From DATAUD01 sp035511075 (lineage in GTDB: Bacteria; Verrucomicrobiota; Verrucomicrobiia; Limisphaerales; Palsa-1400): a stretch of 64,000 nucleotides of DNA. Made by a program: the position numbers and the translations under genes. Shown piece by piece: positions 34,682 to 42,839 of the stretch. A model generated the notes under the pieces. That model was not told the origin of the DNA and searched no databases. It saw only the letters and a program-made list of their open reading frames with translations. Numbering within the stretch: the stretch's first letter is position 1; each line of letters starts with the position of its first letter. The stretch is from NCBI GenBank assembly GCA_035511075.1, contig DATKFW010000011.1, forward strand, positions 1 to 64,000, in the 5' to 3' direction.

Positions 34682-35773
34682 TTACCCGTGCGCGGTAATC
34701 CAGCCGCCGCCGACGACCAAATCATCGTCATAAAACACGCAGGCCTGGCCGGGCGTGATCGCGCGCTGCGGAATATTCAACTTGACAACAGCGCCGCCGT
34801 TCGCCCGCGGCCGGACTGTGGCTGGCGTTCCCGGGTGGTTGTACCGGATTTTCGCCGTCACCCGCATTTCTTCGGGGGGCTCCTCGAACGGAACCCAATT
34901 GCAGCGCTCGACCTGGAATTCATCGCGATCCAGCTCCGAATCGTCGCCGACGACAACGCGGTTGAGGGCGGCGTCCAGTTCAATCACATACAGCGGCCTG
35001 GGCGACGATAATCCCAGGCCTTTGCGCTGGCCGACGGTAAAAAATTCGATGCCGTCATGGTGGCCGAGCAGGTCGCCGCGCGCGTTGACAATATCGCCGC
35101 GATGCCGGTCAACGAGTTTGGCGGCGGAAAGAAACCTCCCGTAATCCTTGTCCGGCACGAAACAGATTTCCATGCTCTCCTCCTTGTCGGCAGTCTTCAA
35201 CTGGCACTGGCGGGCGACCTGCCGCGTGTCCTGCTTGGACATTTCGCCGAGCGGAAAGAGGGCGCGCGACAGTTGGTTCTGGCGGAGGGAAAAGAGAAAG
35301 TAGCTCTGGTCCTTGCGCGGATCGCGGCCCTTCTTGAGGAGCGTGCGCCGGCCATCGGGGCTTTTTTCCAGACGCGCAAAATGACCGGTGGCGATGTAAT
35401 CCCCACCCAGTTGGCGCGCGCGCTCGAGCAAGGCGCCGAATTTCAATTTTTCATTGCACATCACGCACGGATTGGGGGTGCGGCCCGCTTTGTATTCCTC
35501 CGCGAAGTAGGCGATGACCTGCTTTTGAAACGCGTCCGCCTCGTCGATCAAATAGTAGGCAATCCCCAGTTTGTGACAGACGCTGCGGGCGTCCATGACC
35601 GCCTGCGGCCCGCAACACTTGTCCTCCGCGCGCGAGACGCAATCCTGCGGCCAGAGTTTGAGCGTAATGCCCACGACATCATAGCCCTGCTCCAATAGCA
35701 GCGCCGCCGCCGCCGAGGAATCGACGCCGCCGCTCATTCCGATAATGACCCGTGTTTTTCCCGCATCCGACAT
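34682..35773 (-). CDS. mnmA: tRNA-specific 2-thiouridylase
   Basis: A 363-residue protein. The PP-loop is IGMSGGVDSS at residues 11-20. NPCVMCNEKLKFG carries Cys106, and SMEICFVPD the second catalytic Cys204. This pair defines MnmA, which thiolates U34 of tRNA for Lys, Glu and Gln. ATG at 35773 (MSDAGKTRVI) is chosen because the frame's long upstream continuation to 36445 has no MnmA features and overlaps argJ. Cys-rich WPQDCVSRAEDKCCGPQA near residues 41-58 is common in certain non-enterobacterial MnmA proteins. Divergent from argJ (70-bp gap). Confidence 0.95.
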   Translation of the reverse strand: MSDAGKTRVIIGMSGGVDSSAAAALLLEQGYDVVGITLKLWPQDCVSRAEDKCCGPQAVMDARSVCHKLGIAYYLIDEADAFQKQVIAYFAEEYKAGRTPNPCVMCNEKLKFGALLERARQLGGDYIATGHFARLEKSPDGRRTLLKKGRDPRKDQSYFLFSLRQNQLSRALFPLGEMSKQDTRQVARQCQLKTADKEESMEICFVPDKDYGRFLSAAKLVDRHRGDIVNARGDLLGHHDGIEFFTVGQRKGLGLSSPRPLYVIELDAALNRVVVGDDSELDRDEFQVERCNWVPFEEPPEEMRVTAKIRYNHPGTPATVRPRANGGAVVKLNIPQRAITPGQACVFYDDDLVVGGGWITAHG

Positions 35774-35843
35774 AAGCGGGCAACATACGTGCGAAGCGCC
35801 CGTCTGTAAATCCGCGAATTGACACCGGGCGGGATTTGCGCTT

Positions 35844-37178
35844 TTGTCCTTGGCTCTGGTGAAGAAAACCCAGTTCAAAGTCGTCAAGGGTTCCGTTGTT
35901 GCCCCGCAAGGGTTTCTGGCCGCCGGCGTTTTTTGCGACATCAAACGCCTCGGCACGGGCAAAGGTTCGCATAAACCGAATAAGCCTGACCTGGCCCTGG
36001 TGGTGTCCGAAGCGGCCGCCACCGTGGCCGGGACTTTCACAACGAACCAGGTCTGCGCCGCGCCGGTAAAACTGTGTATTGACAGAGTGAAACGCGGCGC
36101 GGCCCGCGCCGTTGCCATCAATTCCGGCAACGCCAACGCCTGCACCGGCGAGCGCGGCCTCCGCGACGCCGCGGAAATGGCCCGGATTGCCGCCGCCGCG
36201 CTGAAGGTTTCCCCCGCGGACGTCTTGGTGGCCTCGACGGGGCGGATTGGGGTTGCGATGCCGATGGAAAATGTCCGCAGAGGCATTCTAAAGGCCGCAG
36301 AACGCCTCGATTCGTCAGCGGAAAGCGCGGCGCTCGCGGTCCAATCCATCATGACCAGCGACACGCGGCCCAAGCACATCGCGGTGGAGTTCAAAGTTGG
36401 GGCCACGACCGTCCGAATTGGAGGCATGTGCAAAGGAGCGGGCATGATTCAACCTGGCATGAGCCAGACCGGCGCGCGTCCAGCGTTGCATGCCACGATG
36501 CTTTGTTTTTTGACGACCGATGCCGCCGTCGAGGCCAAAACGCTTCAAGCCGCCCTGAACCGGGCGGTGGCCAGAAGCTTCAATCGCATCACGGTCGATG
36601 GCGACATGAGCACCAACGACACGGTATTGGTGCTGGCCAACGGACGCGCCGGAAATCCGCCGATCACGTCCCGCTCGCGCGGTTTGCCCGTGTTTCAAGA
36701 GGCGCTGGACCACGTGACGCTCGAACTGGCGAAGAAAATTGTGCTGGACGGCGAGGGGGTCAGCCGTTTTGTGACGGTGCGCGTCGGCGGCGCGCGGACT
36801 TTCGCCGAAGCTGACTCCGCCGTCCGGGCGGTGGCCAACAGCGCGCTGGTCAAGACCAGTTGGTGCGGCGGGGACCCCAATTGGGGCCGCATTCTCTGCG
36901 CGCTCGGCTATAGCGCGGCGCAAATAGTGGAGAGCAAACTCGATGTCGGCTACAGTCTGCCCGGGAGCCGGAGGATACGCTATTCGCTTCGGGGCGGGCG
37001 TCCGACGAGCGTTTCGTTCAAGGAGCTTTGCCGGATTACGACTGCCCCGGCATTCGATTTGCACATCAACCTGAATCTGGGCGGCGGGGCCGCCCTGATG
37101 TACGCGGCTGACTTGACGGAATCGTACGTCGATTTCAACAAAGGCGACGTGAATGATCCGACGACACTTGGCGGGTAA
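35844..37178 (+). CDS. argJ: Bifunctional glutamate N-acetyltransferase/amino-acid acetyltransferase ArgJ, with an insertion near the cleavage site
   Basis: A 444-residue ArgJ: AINSGNANACTGERG, DVLVASTGRIGVAMPM, MCKGAGMI, TTDA and GGDPNWGRILCALG are family motifs. ArgJ self-cleaves before a Thr and transfers acetyl from N-acetylornithine to glutamate, the cyclic arginine route. The canonical stretch KGAGMI-x-P-x-MATML is interrupted: about nine residues (SQTGARPAL) lie between GM and HATML, so the nucleophile Thr is residue 218 of A-T-M-L. TTG at 35844 is used; TTG 35850 or GTG 35859 are alternatives and no Shine-Dalgarno decides. TTGACA at 35819-35824 could serve its promoter. Confidence 0.94.
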   Translation: MSLALVKKTQFKVVKGSVVAPQGFLAAGVFCDIKRLGTGKGSHKPNKPDLALVVSEAAATVAGTFTTNQVCAAPVKLCIDRVKRGAARAVAINSGNANACTGERGLRDAAEMARIAAAALKVSPADVLVASTGRIGVAMPMENVRRGILKAAERLDSSAESAALAVQSIMTSDTRPKHIAVEFKVGATTVRIGGMCKGAGMIQPGMSQTGARPALHATMLCFLTTDAAVEAKTLQAALNRAVARSFNRITVDGDMSTNDTVLVLANGRAGNPPITSRSRGLPVFQEALDHVTLELAKKIVLDGEGVSRFVTVRVGGARTFAEADSAVRAVANSALVKTSWCGGDPNWGRILCALGYSAAQIVESKLDVGYSLPGSRRIRYSLRGGRPTSVSFKELCRITTAPAFDLHINLNLGGGAALMYAADLTESYVDFNKGDVNDPTTLGG

Positions 37179-37222
37179 GGAAAAGGCGGGAGCATTTTCG
37201 GGGGATTTCCGTCCAATTTCGA

Positions 37223-37576
37223 ATGAAGACGAAATTACGTTCCATCATTCTAATTGTGGCCGCGGCGGGACTCAGTGCCGGCGGCTACGGGTATGTCAGC
37301 GCGCTGGCTTCGCGCACGCGGCTGCTGGAGGCGCGATTGGCGCGCGTCGAAGCCGGCGTAAACGGGAACACAACAGCCATTGCGCGAATCGTCGCGCTGC
37401 CCGCGGGGTCTGCCAAACCGGGCGCGGTGTCGACGCTGTGGCCTCCCCAGGTTTCGCCGCCCGGAGGGCAGCAGGATTCCCTCGAATGGCGGGTGGAGAA
37501 GATTGAACGGGAGCTGACTCCGCACCTCGAATTTATTTCCGTGGCCGCACCAGAGGCGCCGGACGCAAAGCGCTGA
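37223..37576 (+). CDS. Small membrane-anchored hypothetical protein
   Basis: A 117-residue protein. Residues about 5-24 form an N-terminal signal anchor (LRSIILIVAAAGLSAGGYGY), followed by a short coiled-coil stretch (RTRLLEARLARVEAGVNG) and a flexible C-terminus ending EAPDAKR. No recognisable family. It follows argJ by 44 bp and points away from the ferritin-like gene. Confidence 0.45.
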   Translation: MKTKLRSIILIVAAAGLSAGGYGYVSALASRTRLLEARLARVEAGVNGNTTAIARIVALPAGSAKPGAVSTLWPPQVSPPGGQQDSLEWRVEKIERELTPHLEFISVAAPEAPDAKR

Positions 37577-37595
37577 AATTTCAGGCCTGGACGGT

Positions 37596-38741
37596 TTACA
37601 ATTCGCGCGTGGCCGCATCGGCCGCTTTGGCGAGAGATTGCAGTTTCTCGAGGAACTTCGTGCTTTGACCGACGAAGAGCCCGTCGTCGGTGAACCCTGC
37701 CACCGCCGCCACGGCGCCAGCAAATTTATCGGTCAGTGGGCGAATGATCGAGACATGGGGAAGGCTGGGGCTGATGAATTCGCAAGGGACCGGGAAGATC
37801 AGGCTGGGCTGAATCAGCGGATTGAGCGGGCTGAAAAAGTCGGGAAACGTGACGCCGGAAACGGAGTCCGTAAACGGCGCCACAGGGGCTTGGACTCCAT
37901 TGCCCGAAAAATCAACCCATTCCAGGAAGTGGGCGATCTCATCTCCGCCGATGCCAAGGGTGATCTGAAGGACTTCCGGGCCGGTTACTTTCTGGCTCAT
38001 GGCGGCGTAAAGACTCGAACCGCCTTGCTCAATCATCCCAAAATGAAAGGCTGCCACATTCGCGATGGCCTGAATCTGCGCGTTGCCAGGAACGTTAAAA
38101 TTGGGATCGATGTCGCCAAAATCGGCGTCCGTTCTGGGAATGGCGGTGACGTCCTGGAGACTGATGGCCTGTGGGAAAGTGGCGCCGAGGTCTGGATTGG
38201 TGGCGCTGCGGTAGCGAACGAACCAACTGGTGTCAACATTGAGATGCATCAGGTTGGTGAGACGCTTGATGCCTGAAGAACCCGTGGCTGTGCTTCCGTC
38301 CAAGGTACGGAACTCGTCGAAGTTGACCGCCTCGGCTCCCCTGGACTCCAGAAAGGCGTTGAGGAAGTCAGCGTGGCTGATTTCATCCAGCGTGTTGCTG
38401 GTGATGTATTGCGGACCGTCGGGATCGAGATTGGACAAGGCCAACTGATAGTTGTTTAACGCCGGGTTCGGGTTTATCTCAATCGGTTGATTATCGCCGA
38501 TTCCACCCAGTTCCGCATACTGCGTCCAAAGGTCCGACTCGATCAGTTCCGCCGCCGCCAGAAATCGTAGAATCGCCGCGTCGCCGCTGTTGAGTGGGGG
38601 GCCGTAACCTGCCGCGCGGGCGCGCGACGGGTTGGTCAACAAAGTGCCAACGGGCAACGACGCTGCCGCGCCCACCATCCCCAGCCGTTTCATAAAGGAC
38701 CGCCGGCCAATTGTGCCTTCAGTCATAATTTTATCGTTCAT
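37596..38741 (-). CDS. Tat-exported ferritin-like domain protein
   Basis: A 381-residue protein beginning with a twin-arginine signal (RRSFMKRLGMVGAAAS). The mature domain has four-helix ferritin-like Glu/His ligands: FLAAAELIESDLWTQY, TLDEISHADFLNAF and GIGGDEIAHFLEWV. It resembles the ferritin-like proteins of Tat-exported desiccation- or stress-related families. It may bind a di-metal centre in the periplasm. ATG 38741 is used, with ATG 38726 a possible alternative just before the twin-arginine motif. Convergent with the gene before it. Confidence 0.72.
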   Translation of the reverse strand: MNDKIMTEGTIGRRSFMKRLGMVGAAASLPVGTLLTNPSRARAAGYGPPLNSGDAAILRFLAAAELIESDLWTQYAELGGIGDNQPIEINPNPALNNYQLALSNLDPDGPQYITSNTLDEISHADFLNAFLESRGAEAVNFDEFRTLDGSTATGSSGIKRLTNLMHLNVDTSWFVRYRSATNPDLGATFPQAISLQDVTAIPRTDADFGDIDPNFNVPGNAQIQAIANVAAFHFGMIEQGGSSLYAAMSQKVTGPEVLQITLGIGGDEIAHFLEWVDFSGNGVQAPVAPFTDSVSGVTFPDFFSPLNPLIQPSLIFPVPCEFISPSLPHVSIIRPLTDKFAGAVAAVAGFTDDGLFVGQSTKFLEKLQSLAKAADAATREL

Positions 38742-38776
38742 ACTTGTCTGTTCTGTTTCTAGTTACATCGCGACGA

Positions 38777-39065
38777 TCATCTATCACGCTTTGCGTGAGC
38801 TTCGTCGTAATCTAAGAGGAGGCGCTTGCGCATTTGTTCCAGGAAATCCTCGACGGGAATTATTGTGACAGATAAACTGGCCGCGTCTCCGCGAACCAAC
38901 TCACGGCAAACGATGTCGGCGCCGGAAGAGGCAAGACGGCCATAGTTGAGCTTGCTTGCATCAGAAAACTTGATATGAACGGGGAACCTCGGAACGGCCG
39001 GTTGTGATTCGACGCCGTCCCGGTGTTCTTGAAGTAATCGGTCAAGGTGAATTTTGTTTAGCCAT
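38777..39065 (-). pseudogene. Start-less open frame, possible gene remnant
   Basis: In the 322-bp gap 38742-39063 the minus strand has a 90-codon frame that reads like protein: HLDRLLQEHRDGVESQPAVP, VHIKFSDASKLNYGRL, SGADIVCRELVRGD, VTIIPVEDFLEQMRKRLL, stop at 38777-38779. It has no ATG/GTG/TTG start in frame near its beginning. A MAKQNSP frame from ATG at 39065 would join it only through a one-base shift. Not recognised. It might be a frameshifted small gene or chance. Confidence 0.35.
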
Positions 39066-40047
39066 GAATTATCGCAATTTTGGACGCATGGGATGGAAGG
39101 TCTCGGAAATCAGTTTCGGCGCGTGGGCCATCGGCGGGGCGTGGGGAGAGCAGAACGATGCCGTTTCGCTCGCCAGCCTGCACCGCGCGCTGGACCTTGG
39201 CGTTAATTTCATCGACACCGCCGATGTCTACGGCGATGGCCGCAGCGAACAGCTTATCGCGCGACTTCGCCGCGAACGCTCCGAGCCTTTTCACGTCGCC
39301 ACCAAGGCCGGCCGGCGTCTCGCGACCCAAACCGCCGACGGTTACAACGAGAAAAACCTGACCGCATTCATCGAGCGGAGTCTTAAGTATCTGGAGACCG
39401 ATTGCCTGGAACTGGTGCAACTGCATTGTCCGCCGCCGGAAGTGTATTACCGGCCGGAGGTCTTCGACATCATGGACCGCCTCACCGCCGCCGGTAAGAT
39501 CCAGAATTACGGCGTGAGCGTCGAGAAGGTCGAGGAAGCCCTGATGGCCATCGAGTATCCAAATGTCAAAACGATTCAGATTATCTTCAATATGTTCCGC
39601 CATCGGCCGGCCGAACTGTTTTTTGGGGAGGCGCGCCGCAGGCAGGTGGGGGTCATCGCCAGGGTCCCTCTGGCCAGCGGGATGTTGAGCGGCAAACTCA
39701 CCGCCCAAACGAAATTCGCGGCCGATGATCATCGCAACTTCAATCGCCAGGGCGAGGCGTTTGACCGGGGCGAAACATTTTCCGGCGTCGATTATGCAAC
39801 CGGGCTGCGGGCCGTGGAGAAACTACGCCCGCTCGTGCCGGCCGGCGCGACCCTTCCGCAATTGGCCCTGCGCTGGATTCTTATGTTTGACGCGGTCTCG
39901 TGTGTGATTCCGGGCGTTCGCCGTCCCGACCAGATCGACGACAACGCGCACGCCGCCACCCTGCCCCCTCTCTCGCCCGCGCAAATGGACGCAGTCCGGC
40001 AGATTTACGACACCGACATCCGGCCCCTGGTGCATCACCGGTGGTAA
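39064..40047 (+). CDS. Aldo/keto reductase
   Basis: A 327-residue TIM-barrel oxidoreductase. The tetrad is seen in IDTADVYGDGRSE (Asp, Tyr), VATKAGRR (Lys) and LVQLHCPP (His). NADPH-binding residues are in the C-terminal VIPGVRRPDQI. It reduces aldehydes or ketones in the cytosol. ATG at 39064 is preferred because the family opens MNYRNFGRMGWKVSEISFG; an upstream frame to 39004 adds no family features. Physiological substrate unknown. It precedes glycerate kinase by about 150 bp, possibly an operon. Confidence 0.93.
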   Translation: MNYRNFGRMGWKVSEISFGAWAIGGAWGEQNDAVSLASLHRALDLGVNFIDTADVYGDGRSEQLIARLRRERSEPFHVATKAGRRLATQTADGYNEKNLTAFIERSLKYLETDCLELVQLHCPPPEVYYRPEVFDIMDRLTAAGKIQNYGVSVEKVEEALMAIEYPNVKTIQIIFNMFRHRPAELFFGEARRRQVGVIARVPLASGMLSGKLTAQTKFAADDHRNFNRQGEAFDRGETFSGVDYATGLRAVEKLRPLVPAGATLPQLALRWILMFDAVSCVIPGVRRPDQIDDNAHAATLPPLSPAQMDAVRQIYDTDIRPLVHHRW

Positions 40048-40197
40048 ACGTCGCGAGTTTCAACGCGGTTTGCCGCCGCTCTCATCATCAATCCGTGTGG
40101 CGAGTTTTGAGAGGAATATTACGATCCTGTCGCAACACTCCATTCTGAATCTGGGTTTGACTTTCTCGTCGTTAACGGATGTATGTCATCACCACTC

Positions 40198-41295
40198 ATG
40201 CGCGTTCTCATTGTCCCGGACAAATTCAAAGGGAGTTTGACGGCCCATCAGGCCGCCCGCGCCATTGCCCGCGGCTGGCGCTCGGCGCGGGCCGGGGATT
40301 CGCTTGATTTGCTGCCAATGAGCGACGGTGGCGACGGGTTCGGCGAGGTTCTCTCCGGCCTGCTGGGCGCGCAACGCCGAAGTGTTCACACGGTGGATCC
40401 GGCGCGACGGCCGCGACGCGCTATTTGGTGGTGGCACTCTGCGGCCAAGATGGCGATCGTTGAATCGGCAAACGTCGTCGGACTGGCCCTGATGCCTCCG
40501 AAGAAATTTCATCCCTTCAACCTGGACACCTGGGGTCTGGGAAAAATTCTCAAAGCCGCCGCGCGCGCTGCGCCGCGCCAATGTCTCGTGGGAATCGGCG
40601 GGAGCGCCACCAATGACGGGGGTTTCGGCCTGGGCCGCGCGCTCGGATGGCAATTTTTTGACCCGGCTGGCAATGAATTGGATCAATGGCCGCGGTTGCG
40701 CAACCTGGCCCAAATCCGGCCTCCTTTGACGCCGCTCAAATTGCGCGTGACCGTCGCAGTGGACGTCCGAAATCCTCTGCTTGGCCCCCGGGGCTGCTCG
40801 CGCGTTTATGGACCGCAAAAGGGACTGCATGAATTTGAGCTGGCGGAAAAATGCCTCGAGCGCATGGCGTCGCTGCTCAAGCGGCAACACGGCATCGATT
40901 GCGGCGACGTCCCCGGCGCGGGGGCGGCGGGCGGCCTTGGTTTTGGCATGATGGCGTTTGCCGACGCGAAGATCGAGTCGGGCTTCGACCTTTTCGCGCG
41001 GTATGCGCAATTGGAAAAGCGCATCCGCGACGCCGACGTCGTTGTCACAGGCGAGGGCGCGATGGATTTGCAGACGCGCATGGGCAAGGGCGTCGGTCAA
41101 ATCGCCGCGATGTGCGCAAAGCGCCGTGTTCCGTGCATTGGCTTAGCGGGCATGATCGACACAACTGTCAAACTCAGCGGCATTTTTGCCCAAGCGCGGG
41201 CGTTGACGGAAATCACCACGGCCAGCCGCGCCCGGGCTGAGGCGGCGGATTTTCTGGAAAGACTGGCCGCCGAGACCGCAAGGAGAGTTTGCTAA
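40198..41295 (+). CDS. Glycerate kinase
   Basis: A 365-residue protein. MRVLIVPDKFKGSLTAHQAA, LPMSDGGDGFGEVL, CLVGIGGSATNDGGFGLGRA and ADVVVTGEGAMDLQTRMGKG are the signatures of the GarK/GlxK family. They phosphorylate D-glycerate to 2- or 3-phosphoglycerate, linking glyoxylate or serine use to glycolysis. The family usually reads GEGRLD where this one has GEGAMD. ATG 40198 is used as the family start. Located between the reductase and the HTH-MBL gene, all in one direction. Confidence 0.93.
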   Translation: MRVLIVPDKFKGSLTAHQAARAIARGWRSARAGDSLDLLPMSDGGDGFGEVLSGLLGAQRRSVHTVDPARRPRRAIWWWHSAAKMAIVESANVVGLALMPPKKFHPFNLDTWGLGKILKAAARAAPRQCLVGIGGSATNDGGFGLGRALGWQFFDPAGNELDQWPRLRNLAQIRPPLTPLKLRVTVAVDVRNPLLGPRGCSRVYGPQKGLHEFELAEKCLERMASLLKRQHGIDCGDVPGAGAAGGLGFGMMAFADAKIESGFDLFARYAQLEKRIRDADVVVTGEGAMDLQTRMGKGVGQIAAMCAKRRVPCIGLAGMIDTTVKLSGIFAQARALTEITTASRARAEAADFLERLAAETARRVC

Positions 41296-41323
41296 TGGGG
41301 CTATTTCGGTGTTCAGTTTCAGG

Positions 41324-42145
41324 ATGAGTTTGGAAGATCATTTGGGCGACATCATTGCCAAGGGACGCGGCGCAAGCGGCGTGTCCGCCCAGGTTGCGGC
41401 GCAGGCCGCCGGATTGAATCCGGCCGAATTCACCGCCCTGGAAGAAACTGGCAATAGCCCGCGCCCCGTCAATTTTCAGGCCCTGGCCGGTTCTCTCGGC
41501 CTTAATGCTGCCAAACTCGAAGGCATTGCGAAAGGCTGGCTGCCGGCAACGCCGGACCTTGGATTGTGGCGCGAGTTGCGGCAGATCACCACCGCGGCTG
41601 ACGGGATCATTGTCCATTGTTATCTCATTTGGGACGAAGGTTCGCACGAGGCGGCGTTGTTCGATACGGGCTTTGACGCCGCGCCCATTTTCCAGTTGAT
41701 CGAGGAAAATGACCTGACGCCGCGGCACCTTTTTCTCACACACCTGCATCAGGACCACGTCGCGGCCATGGGCGCCATTCGCGAAAAATTTCCGAAGGTT
41801 CATCTTCATACCAATTCCAAGACCGCCCCGCCGCAAAATCGCAATCGCTCCAATGATTTCACGCATCTGGGCAGCCTGCGAATCACCAATCGCGACACGC
41901 CCGGACACGCCGAGGAAGGTGTCACGTATATTGTCGGCGGGTGGCCGGAGGACGCGGCGCACGTCGCGGTAGTGGGCGACGCGATTTTTGCCGGCTCCAT
42001 GGGCCGTGGAAAACAATCCTGGGAACTGGCGCGGCAAAAAGTCCGCGAGCAGATTTTCTCACTGCCACCGGAGACCTTGATTTGTCCGGGGCACGGCCCG
42101 CTCACGACGGTGGGCGAGGAAAAGGCGAACAACCCGTTTTTTTGA
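41324..42145 (+). CDS. HTH-XRE-like and metallo-beta-lactamase fusion hydrolase
   Basis: A 273-residue protein. Residues about 15-75 look like an XRE-type helix-turn-helix (SAQVAAQAAGLNPAEFTALEE then LAGSLGLNAAKLEGIAKG). Residues 95-273 are an MBL hydrolase with the metal motif LTHLHQDHVAAMG, a later His in DTPGHAEEG, and GDAIFAGSMG and LICPGHGP. MBL folds of the glyoxalase-II type hydrolyse thioesters. Fusion of a DNA-binding-like domain to a hydrolase is unusual but recurs in some phyla. ATG 41324 chosen; GTG 41309 would add 5 residues. The partner substrate is unknown. Confidence 0.82.
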   Translation: MSLEDHLGDIIAKGRGASGVSAQVAAQAAGLNPAEFTALEETGNSPRPVNFQALAGSLGLNAAKLEGIAKGWLPATPDLGLWRELRQITTAADGIIVHCYLIWDEGSHEAALFDTGFDAAPIFQLIEENDLTPRHLFLTHLHQDHVAAMGAIREKFPKVHLHTNSKTAPPQNRNRSNDFTHLGSLRITNRDTPGHAEEGVTYIVGGWPEDAAHVAVVGDAIFAGSMGRGKQSWELARQKVREQIFSLPPETLICPGHGPLTTVGEEKANNPFF

Positions 42146-42209
42146 CCGGGCGAAAAATGATGAAAATGGGGGTTGACCGGCGTGGGTGGTCGTTGTTAGT
42201 TTTCGCCAG

Positions 42210-42263
42210 ATGAAATTTTTGGCCAGTTTGCTGCAAGGCGTTCGCGTCGTCGTTATTGACTGA
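42210..42263 (+). CDS. Leader peptide of the ilvNC attenuator
   Basis: ATG at 42210, stop TGA at 42261-42263, 17 residues (MKFLASLLQGVRVVVID). Eight of the 17 are branched-chain amino acids: 3 Leu, 4 Val, 1 Ile, with a Val-Val-Val-Ile run close to the end. It has no Shine-Dalgarno sequence and would start within a few bases of the predicted transcript end. Its composition and position between a promoter and a terminator ahead of ilvN make a control peptide likely. Confidence 0.68.
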   Translation: MKFLASLLQGVRVVVID

Positions 42264-42296
42264 CGCGGCCTGCGGCATTTGCTGGATTACAGGTCG

Positions 42297-42325
42297 CCCG
42301 CCGTCCCTTGGGACGCGGGTTTTTT
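42297..42325 (+). terminator. Rho-independent terminator/attenuator before ilvN
   Basis: CCCG then CGTCCC (with one unpaired C) pairs with GGGACG then CGGG, giving a 10-bp stem with a very short loop, followed by six T (42320-42325). It lies directly before the ilvN start, so it must be conditional for the gene to be expressed. Confidence 0.75.
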
Positions 42326-42330
42326 AATTT

Positions 42331-42804
42331 ATGCGACATACCATATCTGTGCTCGTGGAAAACAAATTCGGCGTCCTGACGCGCGTGGCCGGACTTTTTA
42401 GCGGCCGCGGCTACAATATCGACTCGCTCAACGTCGCCCCCACCCACCATGCCAACACCTCGCGCATGACGATCGTCACCCGTGGCGACGACGCCACCCT
42501 GGACCAGATCGTCAAGCAGCTCAACAAACTGGTCAACGTCATCGAGGTCCACGACTTCCGGCAGGCCGAATTCATCGACCGCGAGCTGGTCCTGGTGCGG
42601 GTGGCCGTCAACGCCAAGACCCGGGCCGAAATCATGCAGATGACCGACATTTTTCGCGCCAAGATTGTCGATGTGCAGGCCAAAAGCCTGACCATTGAGA
42701 TCACGGGCGACGACAGCAAAATCGAGAAATTCCTCGGTTTAATGAAGCTCTTCGGCGTGCTCGAGCTTACCCGCACGGGAAAAATCGCCCTGGCGCGCAA
42801 ATGA
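42331..42804 (+). CDS. ilvN: Acetolactate synthase small (regulatory) subunit
   Basis: A 157-residue ACT-domain protein. MRHTISVLVENKFGVLTRVAGLFSGRGYNI is the family start, then a second domain (REIVLVRVAV-like RELVLVRVAVNAKTRAE). It binds valine and controls the catalytic large subunit, which makes 2-acetolactate and is not in this window. It is followed by ilvC after 35 bp and preceded by the attenuator, so branched-chain amino-acid supply should control both. Also called ilvH in other genomes. Confidence 0.95.
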   Translation: MRHTISVLVENKFGVLTRVAGLFSGRGYNIDSLNVAPTHHANTSRMTIVTRGDDATLDQIVKQLNKLVNVIEVHDFRQAEFIDRELVLVRVAVNAKTRAEIMQMTDIFRAKIVDVQAKSLTIEITGDDSKIEKFLGLMKLFGVLELTRTGKIALARK

Positions 42805-42839
42805 AACCCATCAGTCAAACCTAAATACACTCCCATCCT

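Larger units (their letters stand above)
42173..42330 (+). promoter_or_regulatory. ilvNC attenuation leader
   Basis: The 185-bp gap before ilvN contains, in order: a TTGACC box (42173-42178) with TTAGTT 17 nt downstream; a 17-residue peptide rich in Leu, Val and Ile; a stem GCGGCCTG/CAGGTCGC (42265-42272 with 42290-42297, one G-U); and a terminator hairpin ending 5 bp before the ilvN ATG. A competing pair, 42262-42268 with 42298-42305, would hide the left arm of the terminator. These are the parts of classical ribosome-mediated attenuation. The whole model is inferred from sequence. Confidence 0.7.

Noticed and set aside
38860..39045. Frame starting TTG at 39045 in the gap
   Set aside because: Composition is unlike protein; the competing frame is the more plausible remnant.
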